In this document: positions 19,067 to 28,636 of the stretch, one piece after another
How positions within the stretch are numbered: position 1 is the stretch's first letter
Layout: each line of letters begins with the position of its first letter
Origin: Chitiniphilus purpureus
GTDB lineage: Bacteria > Pseudomonadota > Gammaproteobacteria > Burkholderiales > Chitinibacteraceae
Direction of reading: 5' to 3'
Assembly (NCBI RefSeq): GCF_025642115.1
Contig: NZ_CP106753.1
Span: forward strand, 2,813,501-2,877,500
Length of the DNA stretch: 64,000 nucleotides
The notes under the pieces: model-generated
The model's database searches: none
The model's input: the letters and a program-made list of their open reading frames with translations, nothing else
What the model was told of the DNA's origin: nothing
Program-made: the position numbers and the translations under genes

Positions 19067-19681
19067 TCAGCCGGCGCCGTTGACCAACAGCGCCAGCTGC
19101 AGCCGGTCGGCCACGCCCAATTTGGCAAAGATGGCGCTCAGGTGGGCTTTGACGGTGCGCTCGGTGATGCCGAGCTGCCGAGCGATCAGTTTGCTGGGCT
19201 CGCCACGTGCCGCCAGGCGCGCCACTTCCTGTTCACGCTCGGACAATCGTGCTTGCCAGCCTGGGGTGGCCGATGTGTGTGGCAACGTGCGTTGCAGCCC
19301 GCCGAGCAGCTGCTGCATGACCTCCTGACCGATCCAGAATCCACCGTTGAGTACCGTTTCCAGGACACGGTGCCAGTCGGCAAGCGGCGCATAGGCGTGT
19401 GCGTAGCCACGGCAGCCTGCAGCGAGCGCAGCCACATGCTCGGACGCATCGGGCACGGTGCTGGCGGCCACCAGCGTGTGGGTACGGCTCCAGCCAAGCC
19501 AAGCGGGATCGGACAACGGCGGCAGACCGGGCAGCGCCAGATCACACAACGCCACACTGCGTGGCGGCAGCGTGACCAATGCCGCCGACGTTCCGGCCGC
19601 CACCGGCGCAAGCCCGACCGAGATCTGCGCCCAGTACGCGGCCAACGCCCGATCGTGGGTGAGCAGCAGCAGGGTACTCAT
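19067..19681 (-). CDS. LuxR/FixJ-type transcriptional regulator with atypical receiver domain
   Basis: 204 residues. The C-terminus (about 145–200) is a clear LuxR-type helix-turn-helix (LSEREQEVARLAARG, TERTVKAHL). The N-terminus looks like a worn response-regulator receiver. An Asp sits in CDLALPG (47) where the phosphorylated residue would be, but only one acidic residue remains in the N-terminal pocket (D10) and the conserved Lys after GY is missing. No autoinducer-binding domain is present. The start overlaps the lapC stop by 4 bases and the stop is 90 bases before lapA. It probably tunes adhesin or exporter expression; whether it responds to phosphorylation is doubtful. Confidence 0.82.
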   Translation of the reverse strand: MSTLLLLTHDRALAAYWAQISVGLAPVAAGTSAALVTLPPRSVALCDLALPGLPPLSDPAWLGWSRTHTLVAASTVPDASEHVAALAAGCRGYAHAYAPLADWHRVLETVLNGGFWIGQEVMQQLLGGLQRTLPHTSATPGWQARLSEREQEVARLAARGEPSKLIARQLGITERTVKAHLSAIFAKLGVADRLQLALLVNGAG

Positions 19682-21093
19682 CGTTCGGTCAACGCGTTGG
19701 CCTTGGCCCGCAATACCGGCTTGAGCAGGTAGGAGAGGATGGTCTTCTTGCCGGTCAGGATATCCACTTCCGCCACCATGCCGGGGATGATGGGACGCTT
19801 GGCATCCCCCAGGTAGCTGGACTTGGTACGCACCTTGACGACATAGAACGCGTTGCCCTTGTCGTCGGTCACGGTATCGGCCGAGATATGCTCCAACTTG
19901 GCTTCAAGCCCGCCGTAGGTCGAGAAGTCATACGCGGTGAACTTCACCAGCGCCGCCTGCCCCGGCCGCAGGAAAGCGATGTCGCGCGGCTGGATCCGCG
20001 CTTCGAGCAGCAGGGCATCGTCCGCCGGCACGATTTCGATCACTTCCTTGCCCGGCTGCACCACACCGCCCACGGTATTGACCAGCAACTGCTTGACCGT
20101 ACCGCGCACCGGGGAGCGCACTTCGGACTGCTTGACGCGATCGGCCAGCGCCACGCTGCCTTCGGACAGACTGGCCAGCTTGCCCAGCGTTTCGGAAAGC
20201 TCGCTGCTTGCCTGGTTGCGGAACGCCAGCTCCACCTCCTGCTGCTTGCGACCCGCTTCGGCAATGGCTGCCTGGATGCGCGGCAACTGCGCCGCGGCTG
20301 CGTCACGCTCGCCCCGATAGCGGGCGACATCGCGCTCCAGCCGCAATACTTCGACATCGGAGACCGCGCCGCTGCGCAGCAGCGGCCGGGTGGCCTCCAG
20401 CTCCTGCTGGGTCAGGGCAAAGCTCTGGGCCGCCTGGTCGCGCCGCGCCCGTACCTCGTTCATTTCCTGGCTGCGCTGCGCCAGCTGCTGGCGCGCCACA
20501 CCCAGCGAGGCATCCAGTTCGGCAAGGCGCGACTGGTACAGCAGACGCTCCTGCTCCAAGAGTGCCGGTGCCCGGGCACTCACTTCCCCGGGCACCACGA
20601 ACGGCCGGCCGCTCGCCAGCGCCTCCAGCCGTGCCGCCTTGGCCTTGAGTGCGAGATATTGGGCCTGGTTTTCCTTGAGCGAAGAGACAAAGCGTGTCGG
20701 ATCGATCTTCAGCAGCAACTGCCCGGTCTGGACCTGCTGCCCTTCGCGCACCAGGATGCGTTGCACGATGCCGCCATCCAGGCTTTGTATCACCTGCACC
20801 TGGCGCGACGGGATGACCTTGCCCTCGCCGCGCGTCACTTCATCGACCTCGGCCAACCCCGCCCACAGCAGCAGTGCCAGCAGGCTGCCGGCGGCCAGCC
20901 ATACCAGGATGCGCGCACCGCGCGGGTTCTGCTCCAGGATGGCCCAATCGCCCTCGGCGATGAAATCGATGTCGCCGATGGGATCTTGCCGTTCGCCGGC
21001 GAACAGGTAACGGTCGAACCAGGCGGAGCTGCGTGCGGTCACCCGCCACCATGCGCGACGCCACCAGCGGACCGGTCTGGCTTGATTGCTCAT
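19678..21093 (-). CDS. lapC: HlyD-family membrane-fusion protein of the adhesin type I secretion system
   Basis: 471 residues. One inner-membrane helix near 52–70 follows a cytoplasmic N-terminus. A biotinyl-lipoyl-like half-motif comes next (GGIVQRILVREGQQVQTGQLL, about 108–128), then a long coiled coil (about 150–300), the second lipoyl half and a C-terminal beta domain ending in the usual periplasmic adaptor fold. The family bridges the ABC exporter and an outer-membrane TolC-like pore. Its start overlaps the lapB stop by 4 bases and its stop overlaps the regulator start by 4 bases, so the three genes form a tight operon. It is called LapC because of the adjacent LapA substrate and LapB exporter. 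Confidence 0.93.
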   Translation of the reverse strand: MSNQARPVRWWRRAWWRVTARSSAWFDRYLFAGERQDPIGDIDFIAEGDWAILEQNPRGARILVWLAAGSLLALLLWAGLAEVDEVTRGEGKVIPSRQVQVIQSLDGGIVQRILVREGQQVQTGQLLLKIDPTRFVSSLKENQAQYLALKAKAARLEALASGRPFVVPGEVSARAPALLEQERLLYQSRLAELDASLGVARQQLAQRSQEMNEVRARRDQAAQSFALTQQELEATRPLLRSGAVSDVEVLRLERDVARYRGERDAAAAQLPRIQAAIAEAGRKQQEVELAFRNQASSELSETLGKLASLSEGSVALADRVKQSEVRSPVRGTVKQLLVNTVGGVVQPGKEVIEIVPADDALLLEARIQPRDIAFLRPGQAALVKFTAYDFSTYGGLEAKLEHISADTVTDDKGNAFYVVKVRTKSSYLGDAKRPIIPGMVAEVDILTGKKTILSYLLKPVLRAKANALTER

Positions 21094-23270
21094 GCGCGCC
21101 CCACCTGTCCTTGCTGCAGCGCCTGGATGACCAGCGCCTTGGGGCCATCCGCGACAACCTGCCCCCGGTCGAGCACGATCAGCCGGTCGACCAGATCGAG
21201 CAGCGAGGTGCGATGGGTGACCAGCAGCACGGTCTTGCCCGGCAACAGCGTTTTCAACTGCGACTTGAGACGTTCCTCGGACTGATGGTCCATCGAGCTG
21301 GTGGGTTCATCGAGCACGATCATCGGCGGATCGTTGACCAGCGCACGCGCGATCGCCACCGCCTGGCGCTGTCCGCCGGACAGCGATTCGCCCCGCTCAC
21401 CCACCGGCATGTCGAAGCCGCGCGGGTGCGCGTCGGCGAACTCCTTGACCCCTGCCACGGCGGCGGCGGCAAGGATCATGGCATCATCGGCGAAAGGCGC
21501 GCCAAGCGTGATGTTCTCGCGCAGCGTGCCATAGAAGAGCAGCGGGTCCTGCGGCACGTAGCCGATGGCGTGGCGCAGCTCGGCGGGATAGATCTGCCGG
21601 GTATCGATACCGTCGACCAGGACCGCCCCCTCGGTCGGATGGTAAAGCCCCAGCAACAGCTTCTCGATGGTGGATTTGCCCGAACCCACCCGCCCGATGA
21701 TGCCGACGCGCTCCCCCGGTTTGAGCCGGAACGAGACCCGCTTGAGCACCGGCAGCTCGTCGTAGCCGAAACTCACGTTCTGGAACTCGATCTCGCCCGC
21801 GAGCCGGGGCCGGTGCAGGAAGTTGCTGTCCGGCGGCAATTCCACCGGCAGGGTCATCTGCGACTCCAGCCCAGCGAGCGCGGTGCGCGCATTCTGGTAT
21901 TGCATCATCACCCCGGCCACCTGTCCCAGCGGCGCAAGCGCTCGTCCGGTGAGCATCGCCGCGGCGATGATGCCCCCCATGGTGACCTGGGCATCGGCCA
22001 GCAGATAGACACCGGCGATGAGGGTGGCCACGTTGACGGCCTGCTGGATCAAGAGCGCGAAATTGACCGTCGTGGTCGACAGCAGCCTGAGCCGTGCACC
22101 GATCTGCGCCAGGAAGATGGTGGCCTGCTCCCAGCGACGCTGGAAACGGCTCTCGGCGCACATGGCCTTGATGGTCTCTATGCCGACCAGGCCCTCCACC
22201 AGCGTGGCATTGCGCTGCGACGCGGCACGCTGGGTCAGCTCCACCAGCTCGTGCATCTTGCTCTGTGCAAGCAGCGTGAACAGCACGATAAGCGCGATGC
22301 CGATCAGTGGCGGCAACAGGAACCATGGCGACAACCAGATCAGTACCAGCAGGAACACCAGCACAAAGGGCAGATCGATCAGCGTCGTCACCGATGCGGA
22401 TGCGATGAAATCGCGCACCGACTCGAATGCGCGCAGGTTGGCGGCAAACGCCCCGACCGAGGCCGGACGGTGGTCCATCCGGATGCCGAGCACGCGCTCC
22501 ATGATCAGTGCCGACAACTGTACGTCGACCCGTTTGGACGCCACATCGACGATGTAGCCGCGCACCGTGCGCAGCGCAAAATCGAAGCCCAGCACCAGCA
22601 GCGCCCCGAGTGCAAGCACCCAGAGCGTTTCGAACGCATGGTTCGGCACCACACGGTCGTACACATTCATCGAGAACAGCGGCAAGGCCAGCGCAAAGAC
22701 GTTGATCAGCAAGGCGGCCAGCAGCGTATCGCGATACAGCCGCCAATTCTGCAATACCACCGCCCAGAACCAGTGTCGCTGCCGGATCTGTCCAAGCTCG
22801 GGCGCCCGCGCCTCGAAGCGAAAACGTGGACGGACGAAGATGGCGATCCCGCTGTAACGGGCTTCCAGCTCATGCCGGCTCATTTCCTCGCCAGCCTCGC
22901 CGCTCTCCGGAAACCGTACCCTGACCCGGTCCTGCGGCAAATGCTCCAGCAGCAGGCAGGCATCGCGGTTATCCAGCAACAGGATGACGGGCATCAGCTG
23001 CTGCGGCAGCTGCGCCAGACGGCGGCGTGCCACCTTGGCGGTATAGCCGGCGCGGGCGGCCGCGCGGGGCACCAATGTAGGCGTCATTTTGTTGTTGGAC
23101 AAAGGCAAGCCTGCAGACAGGGCCTCACGCGTCCAAGGCGAACCATGGATCCGAGTGATTTCCGCGAGGCAATCTAGCAAAGGGTCGACATGGCCTTGTC
23201 GTCCGCCCAATTGCCAGCCAGATGGTTCGTTGCTCATGGAAGACGCGCTGTTCATCAGCTCAGGTCGCAC
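21090..23270 (-). CDS. lapB: Type I secretion ABC exporter (LapB family) with inactive C39-like domain
   Basis: 726 residues as an open frame from a GTG. ATG starts 5 and 11 codons downstream (MNSASS at 23255, MSNEPSG at 23237) are equally possible, and none has a strong Shine-Dalgarno. An N-terminal C39-like domain (about 25–150) lacks the peptidase Cys/His arrangement, as is usual in exporters of RTX adhesins. Six transmembrane helices follow (about 170–440). The nucleotide-binding domain has Walker A GRVGSGKST, signature LSGGQRQAVAIARAL and Walker B MIVLDEP. It energises one-step export of LapA-type adhesins. It is operonic with lapC by a 4-base overlap. The outer-membrane partner is not in the window. 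Confidence 0.94.
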   Translation of the reverse strand: MRPELMNSASSMSNEPSGWQLGGRQGHVDPLLDCLAEITRIHGSPWTREALSAGLPLSNNKMTPTLVPRAAARAGYTAKVARRRLAQLPQQLMPVILLLDNRDACLLLEHLPQDRVRVRFPESGEAGEEMSRHELEARYSGIAIFVRPRFRFEARAPELGQIRQRHWFWAVVLQNWRLYRDTLLAALLINVFALALPLFSMNVYDRVVPNHAFETLWVLALGALLVLGFDFALRTVRGYIVDVASKRVDVQLSALIMERVLGIRMDHRPASVGAFAANLRAFESVRDFIASASVTTLIDLPFVLVFLLVLIWLSPWFLLPPLIGIALIVLFTLLAQSKMHELVELTQRAASQRNATLVEGLVGIETIKAMCAESRFQRRWEQATIFLAQIGARLRLLSTTTVNFALLIQQAVNVATLIAGVYLLADAQVTMGGIIAAAMLTGRALAPLGQVAGVMMQYQNARTALAGLESQMTLPVELPPDSNFLHRPRLAGEIEFQNVSFGYDELPVLKRVSFRLKPGERVGIIGRVGSGKSTIEKLLLGLYHPTEGAVLVDGIDTRQIYPAELRHAIGYVPQDPLLFYGTLRENITLGAPFADDAMILAAAAVAGVKEFADAHPRGFDMPVGERGESLSGGQRQAVAIARALVNDPPMIVLDEPTSSMDHQSEERLKSQLKTLLPGKTVLLVTHRTSLLDLVDRLIVLDRGQVVADGPKALVIQALQQGQVGRA

Positions 23271-23430
23271 AAGAAGGGAGTGTCAGCAAAAGCGGCAAGC
23301 TGTAGATGCAAGATAGCGAATGCTGCCAAGCCGCGTCAAACCAGCTTTCGCACCCTTCAGGCCCGGGCGGGACCCGATGCCGCTGATACAGGCAGATTCG
23401 GTTTGCTTCTCAAGGAAAGCAAGTGGAAAT

Positions 23431-23754
23431 TCAGATTACGTCGTTGTCATCGAGCAGGATGCTCGGGCCTTTCAGGTCCTGACGCAGCCGACGCCGCGCC
23501 AGCAACTTGACCTGCGCCTCGGCCGGCAGATCGGTGAGCGCGAGCAGGTTCTTCTGCATCAGTACATCGATCAGGTCTTCGATCACCCGGACAAAATCGT
23601 TGTCGAGCGCGCTGAAGGCATCGCCGCCGCCCGCAACACCGAGAAAGCCGAGTACCTCCGGGCTGCCTTGCGACAGGAACTCCTGAGCGGGATGTTCCTG
23701 ATGTTCGAACAAGGCCACGATACGACCATCGCTGTTGCGGCGGACATAAGGCAT
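23431..23754 (-). CDS. Conserved hypothetical protein of about 107 residues
   Basis: 107 residues, starting MPYVRRNSDGRIVALFE, acidic, with no signal peptide or membrane segment. Homologues in Betaproteobacteria often carry the label 'tryptophan synthase subunit beta-like'. I see no PLP-enzyme feature, and the protein is far too short to be TrpB. A purine-rich GGAG lies upstream of the ATG. It is in the same direction as the exporter operon, 160 bases ahead of lapB, but nothing ties it functionally to secretion. Function unknown. Confidence 0.75.
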   Translation of the reverse strand: MPYVRRNSDGRIVALFEHQEHPAQEFLSQGSPEVLGFLGVAGGGDAFSALDNDFVRVIEDLIDVLMQKNLLALTDLPAEAQVKLLARRRLRQDLKGPSILLDDNDVI

Positions 23755-23966
23755 GGGATCTTCCGGCTCCTTCGATTTGCGTCAATCTATCATGCGCGGA
23801 TGCGCACCGCGCAGCAGGATGGTGGCTGTGGCGAGCCCCATGCCAGGACACAGCAGCCTGCGAGACCGGGCCAGGCCGCGCCGACACGGCGGCCTGTGGC
23901 GTGCAGCGGAATGGCATGCCTGCCCATGGCGGCAATACGGCGGACTGCGGCGTAAGGCCCCGGGCG

Positions 23967-24140
23967 TCAGCTGGACGGGTCGCTCCGCCGATCCTGGCCG
24001 GTGCGGCGCTCGTTGCCGTTGAGCAGCATGTTCATCCAGCGCCAATAGGCATCCTCCTGATCGAACTGCTGCCGGCGATCGCCGACCCGGCGCTCTTCAG
24101 GGGTCGCCCCAGTTTGTGGATTGTCCATGTCCCGATCCAT
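23967..24140 (-). CDS. Small hypothetical protein with two ERR-x-RR motifs
   Basis: 57 residues. The start MDRDMDNPQTG is chosen because GGAG lies 7 bases before that ATG; the open frame continues upstream without such support. The protein has two similar Arg-rich motifs, ERRVGDRR and ERRTGQDRR, flanking an aromatic stretch DAYWRWMNMLL. RRxxR-like stretches of this kind often occur in bacterial proteins near PilZ domains, but no PilZ domain is present and I do not claim c-di-GMP binding. Function unknown; coding status is moderately supported. Confidence 0.5.
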   Translation of the reverse strand: MDRDMDNPQTGATPEERRVGDRRQQFDQEDAYWRWMNMLLNGNERRTGQDRRSDPSS

Positions 24141-24571
24141 TGCGATGCTCCAACGGCTGATCATTGGCCTTGTGTTTAGAACGTGGCGCACCAATGCGCG
24201 CCCACCTTGCTTGTGGAGAGTCGACCAACGGCAGCCATCCTGGATGGCGAACAGGTGGACTGGGCACAGCACGTCGGAACAATGGGGGGCGGTGACACGT
24301 TGGCGCGTGGCTTTTCCAGCGCGGGGGAACCCCGCTCCCTTCATCCGGCTGATTGCCAGGTTTCGTCGGCGCCATCTGTCGTGGCCAAGCGAGAAGATCA
24401 GCGCTGTGATTGGGTTTGACAGCACGCGGTACCGGCGCCACGCCACAATGCACAGATTGACAATGGGCCAAAAGGGTCATGATCCTTGGCCACGGTGGCG
24501 GCATTTGACAAGCCGCCACCCCACGCCGCATTCGACGGCGGCGGATCGACAACAAGGATGGAGAACGAATC
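24141..24571. other. 431-base intergenic region before the GH19 chitinase
   Basis: This divergent region separates the small minus-strand gene from the chitinase gene. No convincing coding frame is present. A 9-bp perfect stem with a 9-base loop (GGTGGCGGC…GCCGCCACC, 24494–24520) lies about 50 bases ahead of the chitinase start, in the probable leader or operator region. I see no clear sigma-70 promoter. Confidence 0.6.
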
Positions 24572-25747
24572 GTGGCTAGACCTATTTCGCATCGCCGCAG
24601 CCGCTGGCCTGCGGCATTGATGGCTGCGCTGTTGAGCAGCGCATGCCTGACTGCTTTCGCCGCCCCTGCCTGGCAGGAAGGGGTGACCTATAACGCAGGC
24701 ACGGTGGTGACCTACAACGGCCAGGATTACCAGGCACGGGTCACACATTCGTCCTTTGTCGGCACCAACTGGAATCCGGCCGCCACCCCGACATTGTGGC
24801 AGGCCGTCGGCGCCGGCACCCCTTCGCCCGCGCCTACCCCCACTCCCGTGCCGGGTCCGACCCCCGGTCCCAACCCCACACCGGCCCCGACACCGGTATC
24901 GCCCTCCCCCGGCGGCACCTGCGGCTACCCGACCTGGAGTGCCGGTGCCTCCTATAGCGGTGGTCAGCGCATCAGCTACAACGGCACCGCCTACGAGGCA
25001 AAATGGTGGACCCAAGGCGACAACCCGGCCCAATCGGGCAGCTGGGGCGTCTGGAAGCAGGTGAGCTGCAGCGGCACGCCCGGCCCGACGCCGACTCCTG
25101 TGCCAGGACCGACCCCGACGCCTTCCCCAGGCGGTTTCGTCGTCTCGGAAGCAGACTTCAACCGCATGTTCCCCAACCGCAACAGCTTCTACACCTATTC
25201 CGGGCTGGTTGCGGCCTTGTCAGCCTATCCGGGGTTCGCCAATACCGGCAGCGATACCACCAAGCGGCAGGAAGCGGCAGCATTCCTTGCCAACATCAAT
25301 CATGAGACCGGCGGGCTGGTCTATGTGGTGGAGCAGAACCAGGCGAACTGGCCGCACTATTGCGACCCGAACAGCGTCTACGCCTGCGCCCCGGGCAAGC
25401 AATATTACGGGCGCGGCCCCATCCAGCTCAGTTGGAACTTCAACTACGGCGCCGCTGGCGCTGCGCTTGGCCTGCCACTGCTGGCCGATCCGGACCTGGT
25501 GGCGCGCGATCCGGCCGTGGCCTGGAAAACTGCGATCTGGTATTGGATGACGCAAAGTGGCCCAGGCACAATGACACCGCACAATGCGATCGTGAACGGT
25601 TCGGGATTCGGTGAAACGATCCGCAGCATCAATGGTGCCCTGGAGTGCAACGGCCGCAATCCGGCGCAGGTCCAGAGCCGGGTGAACGCCTATCTGAACT
25701 TCACCCAGATCCTGGGGGTGACCAGCGGCAACAACCTGAGCTGCTGA
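24572..25747 (+). CDS. Secreted GH19 chitinase with two CBM5/12 chitin-binding modules
   Basis: 391 residues. GTG start with GGAG 8 bases upstream. A signal peptide (about 1–31, ending AFA-AP) is followed by a CBM5/12-like module (about 32–79, with WQEGVTYNAG and YNGQDYQA). A Pro/Thr linker comes next (about 82–115), then a second CBM5/12-like module (about 119–166, with SAGASYSGG and YNGTAYEAKWWT), another Pro/Thr linker and a GH19 catalytic domain (about 189–391). The catalytic pair appears as E245 in NHETGG and E254 in YVVEQ, 9 residues apart as in Streptomyces-type GH19 enzymes. It hydrolyses chitin with inversion of configuration, outside the cell. It stands alone, with a strong terminator behind it. 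Confidence 0.95.
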   Translation: MARPISHRRSRWPAALMAALLSSACLTAFAAPAWQEGVTYNAGTVVTYNGQDYQARVTHSSFVGTNWNPAATPTLWQAVGAGTPSPAPTPTPVPGPTPGPNPTPAPTPVSPSPGGTCGYPTWSAGASYSGGQRISYNGTAYEAKWWTQGDNPAQSGSWGVWKQVSCSGTPGPTPTPVPGPTPTPSPGGFVVSEADFNRMFPNRNSFYTYSGLVAALSAYPGFANTGSDTTKRQEAAAFLANINHETGGLVYVVEQNQANWPHYCDPNSVYACAPGKQYYGRGPIQLSWNFNYGAAGAALGLPLLADPDLVARDPAVAWKTAIWYWMTQSGPGTMTPHNAIVNGSGFGETIRSINGALECNGRNPAQVQSRVNAYLNFTQILGVTSGNNLSC

Positions 25748-25774
25748 TCCTTTGCGACGCATGCCCGTTGCATA

Positions 25775-25814
25775 CAGCAAAAACCCGCCATCGCAGGATG
25801 GCGGGTTTTTGCTG
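25775..25814. terminator. Strong bidirectional terminator between chitinase and purA
   Basis: An 18-bp perfect stem (25775–25792 with 25797–25814) around a 4-base loop, with A5 and T5 tracts built into the arms. It lies between two convergent genes and can serve both. Confidence 0.93.
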
Positions 25815-25854
25815 AGTGGGACCACAACAGAACCGCAACCGCGCAGACGGATGC

Positions 25855-27162
<1,308 letters not shown>

Positions 27163-27236
27163 TCAAAACCAATCAAAGCGAGCGCGGGCGCAGCATCGCA
27201 CCCGCACCGTCATCCGTCAAAACAGTACTGCCGTGC

Positions 27237-28382
27237 TCAGACGAGCGGTATGACCTGCCATTGCCCGTCTCTCAGCGCCAATCGCCTGTCACAATTCGCC
27301 TCCTCGCAATCCACGCCCAGGTCGACGATCACAGTCTCGCCCTGCCCACGCAATGCACGTATGGCATCCAGCAATGCCGGCGCCTCCCCGCAGGGTGCCA
27401 GGATCGCCGGTCGTGCAGCCGGAAACGGCAACCGGGTCAGCTCACGCAGATCCAGGCTGAAGCCGGTGGCCGGGCGCGAGCGGCCGAACTTCTCGCCCAC
27501 GCTGTCGTAGCGCCCGCCGCGTGCAATGGCATTGGCAAAGCCCGGTGCGTAGGCGGCAAACACCAGGCCGGTGTGGTAGTCGCTGCTCTTGACCTCGGCC
27601 AGGTCGAACCGGACCGGGATGGCGCGGGCCTTGAGTGCACCTTCCAGTTCCTCAAGTGCATCGAGTGCCGCTGTGATTGCCGGCAACGCCGGCAGCACGG
27701 TACGCGCCCGGGTCAGCACGTCGTTGGCGCCGTAAAGCGTCGGCAGCGCGGTCAGCCCCTGGCGGATGGGCGCCGCCAGCGCGGCGGTGGTCTGCTGCAA
27801 CGTCGGCAGATCCTTTTGCTGCAGCGCCGCGAACACCTGCTCGCGTGCCTCGCCCGTCAATGCGGCCGCGTCCGCCAAAGCATGGAACAGACCGATGTGG
27901 CCGATGTCCAGGCTCACCTGCTGCAAACCGGCGAGCGCCATGCTCTCGAACATCAGCTCGATGACTTCCACGTCTGCCGCAATGCCGGCGCAACCATACA
28001 ACTCGGCCCCGATCTGCCGCGGCTCACGCGTGGACAGGATGCCGTCCGGCCGGGTGTTCACCACCGATCCGGCGTAGCACAGCCGCGCAACGCCCTTGCG
28101 GTTGAGGATGTGTGCGTCGATGCGTGCCACCTGTGGGGTGATGTCGGCACGCAGCCCCATCTGCCGGCCGGTCAGCTCGTCCACCAGCTTGAAGGTCTTG
28201 AGGTTGAGCGCGGGGTCGTCGTGGAGGAACAAGGACTCCACATACTCGACCAGCGGGGGCATCACGAATTCGTAGCCGTAACGGGCGAACAGATCGAGCA
28301 TGCTGCGCCGCATCGCCTCGATCTGGCGTGCTTCACGGGGCAGGACATCGGAAATGTTCTGCGGCAGTATCCAGTTGCGCAT
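27237..28382 (-). CDS. hisZ: ATP phosphoribosyltransferase regulatory subunit
   Basis: 381 residues from MRNWILPQNISDVLP. This start is preferred over an upstream in-frame one because it matches the family N-terminus and has GAAAG upstream. HisZ is a catalytically inactive histidyl-tRNA synthetase paralogue that pairs with short-form HisG to start histidine synthesis. The class II core is visible (motif 2-like TREPRQIGAELYG, and GGRYDSVGEKFG near the C-terminus). The sequence is clearly distinct from the full hisS in the same window. Position between hflC/DUF2065 and purA supports the call. Confidence 0.95.
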   Translation of the reverse strand: MRNWILPQNISDVLPREARQIEAMRRSMLDLFARYGYEFVMPPLVEYVESLFLHDDPALNLKTFKLVDELTGRQMGLRADITPQVARIDAHILNRKGVARLCYAGSVVNTRPDGILSTREPRQIGAELYGCAGIAADVEVIELMFESMALAGLQQVSLDIGHIGLFHALADAAALTGEAREQVFAALQQKDLPTLQQTTAALAAPIRQGLTALPTLYGANDVLTRARTVLPALPAITAALDALEELEGALKARAIPVRFDLAEVKSSDYHTGLVFAAYAPGFANAIARGGRYDSVGEKFGRSRPATGFSLDLRELTRLPFPAARPAILAPCGEAPALLDAIRALRGQGETVIVDLGVDCEEANCDRRLALRDGQWQVIPLV

Positions 28383-28450
28383 CAGGTGTCTTTCAAACAA
28401 AGGCCCGTCGGTGCGATGCACCGCCGGGCGCTTGGAAACCGGAAAAGGAG

Positions 28451-28636
28451 TTAGTGTACGGCGAGTGCGAGCAGCAGGCCAGCCATCAGGGAGAGAAAGC
28501 CGAACAAGCGCACATGGTTGCTGTGCAACCCAGCTGCCCGCCCCATGCTGCGTTTCCACAGATGGGGCGCGGCAAACGGCAGAATGCCCTCCAGCACCAT
28601 GACCAGCGCCACCGCCAGCGCGAATGTCTCGCTCAC
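28451..28636 (-). CDS. DUF2065 small membrane protein (YjeT-like)
   Basis: 61 residues with two hydrophobic helices (about 5–22 and 43–60) joined by a basic loop containing WKRSMGRAAG. It matches DUF2065, which in Proteobacteria commonly follows hflKC. Its start overlaps the hflC stop by 4 bases, suggesting translational coupling. The biochemical role is unknown. Confidence 0.87.
   Translation of the reverse strand: MSETFALAVALVMVLEGILPFAAPHLWKRSMGRAAGLHSNHVRLFGFLSLMAGLLLALAVH

Noticed and set aside
19067..19681. Quorum-sensing LuxR receptor
   Set aside because: There is no acyl-homoserine-lactone-binding domain and no luxI-type gene; the N-terminus is receiver-like.
21033..23177. 714-codon plus-strand frame opposite lapB
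   Set aside because: It is the complement of a clear ABC exporter with intact Walker motifs; the plus-strand product has no recognisable feature.
21090..23270. Bacteriocin-processing exporter (active C39 peptidase)
   Set aside because: The N-terminal C39-like domain lacks the catalytic arrangement, no leader peptide gene is nearby, and the neighbouring substrate is an RTX adhesin.
23431..23754. Tryptophan synthase beta-like protein, as homologues are often labelled
   Set aside because: 107 residues with no PLP site or TrpB motif; the label looks like a propagated misannotation.
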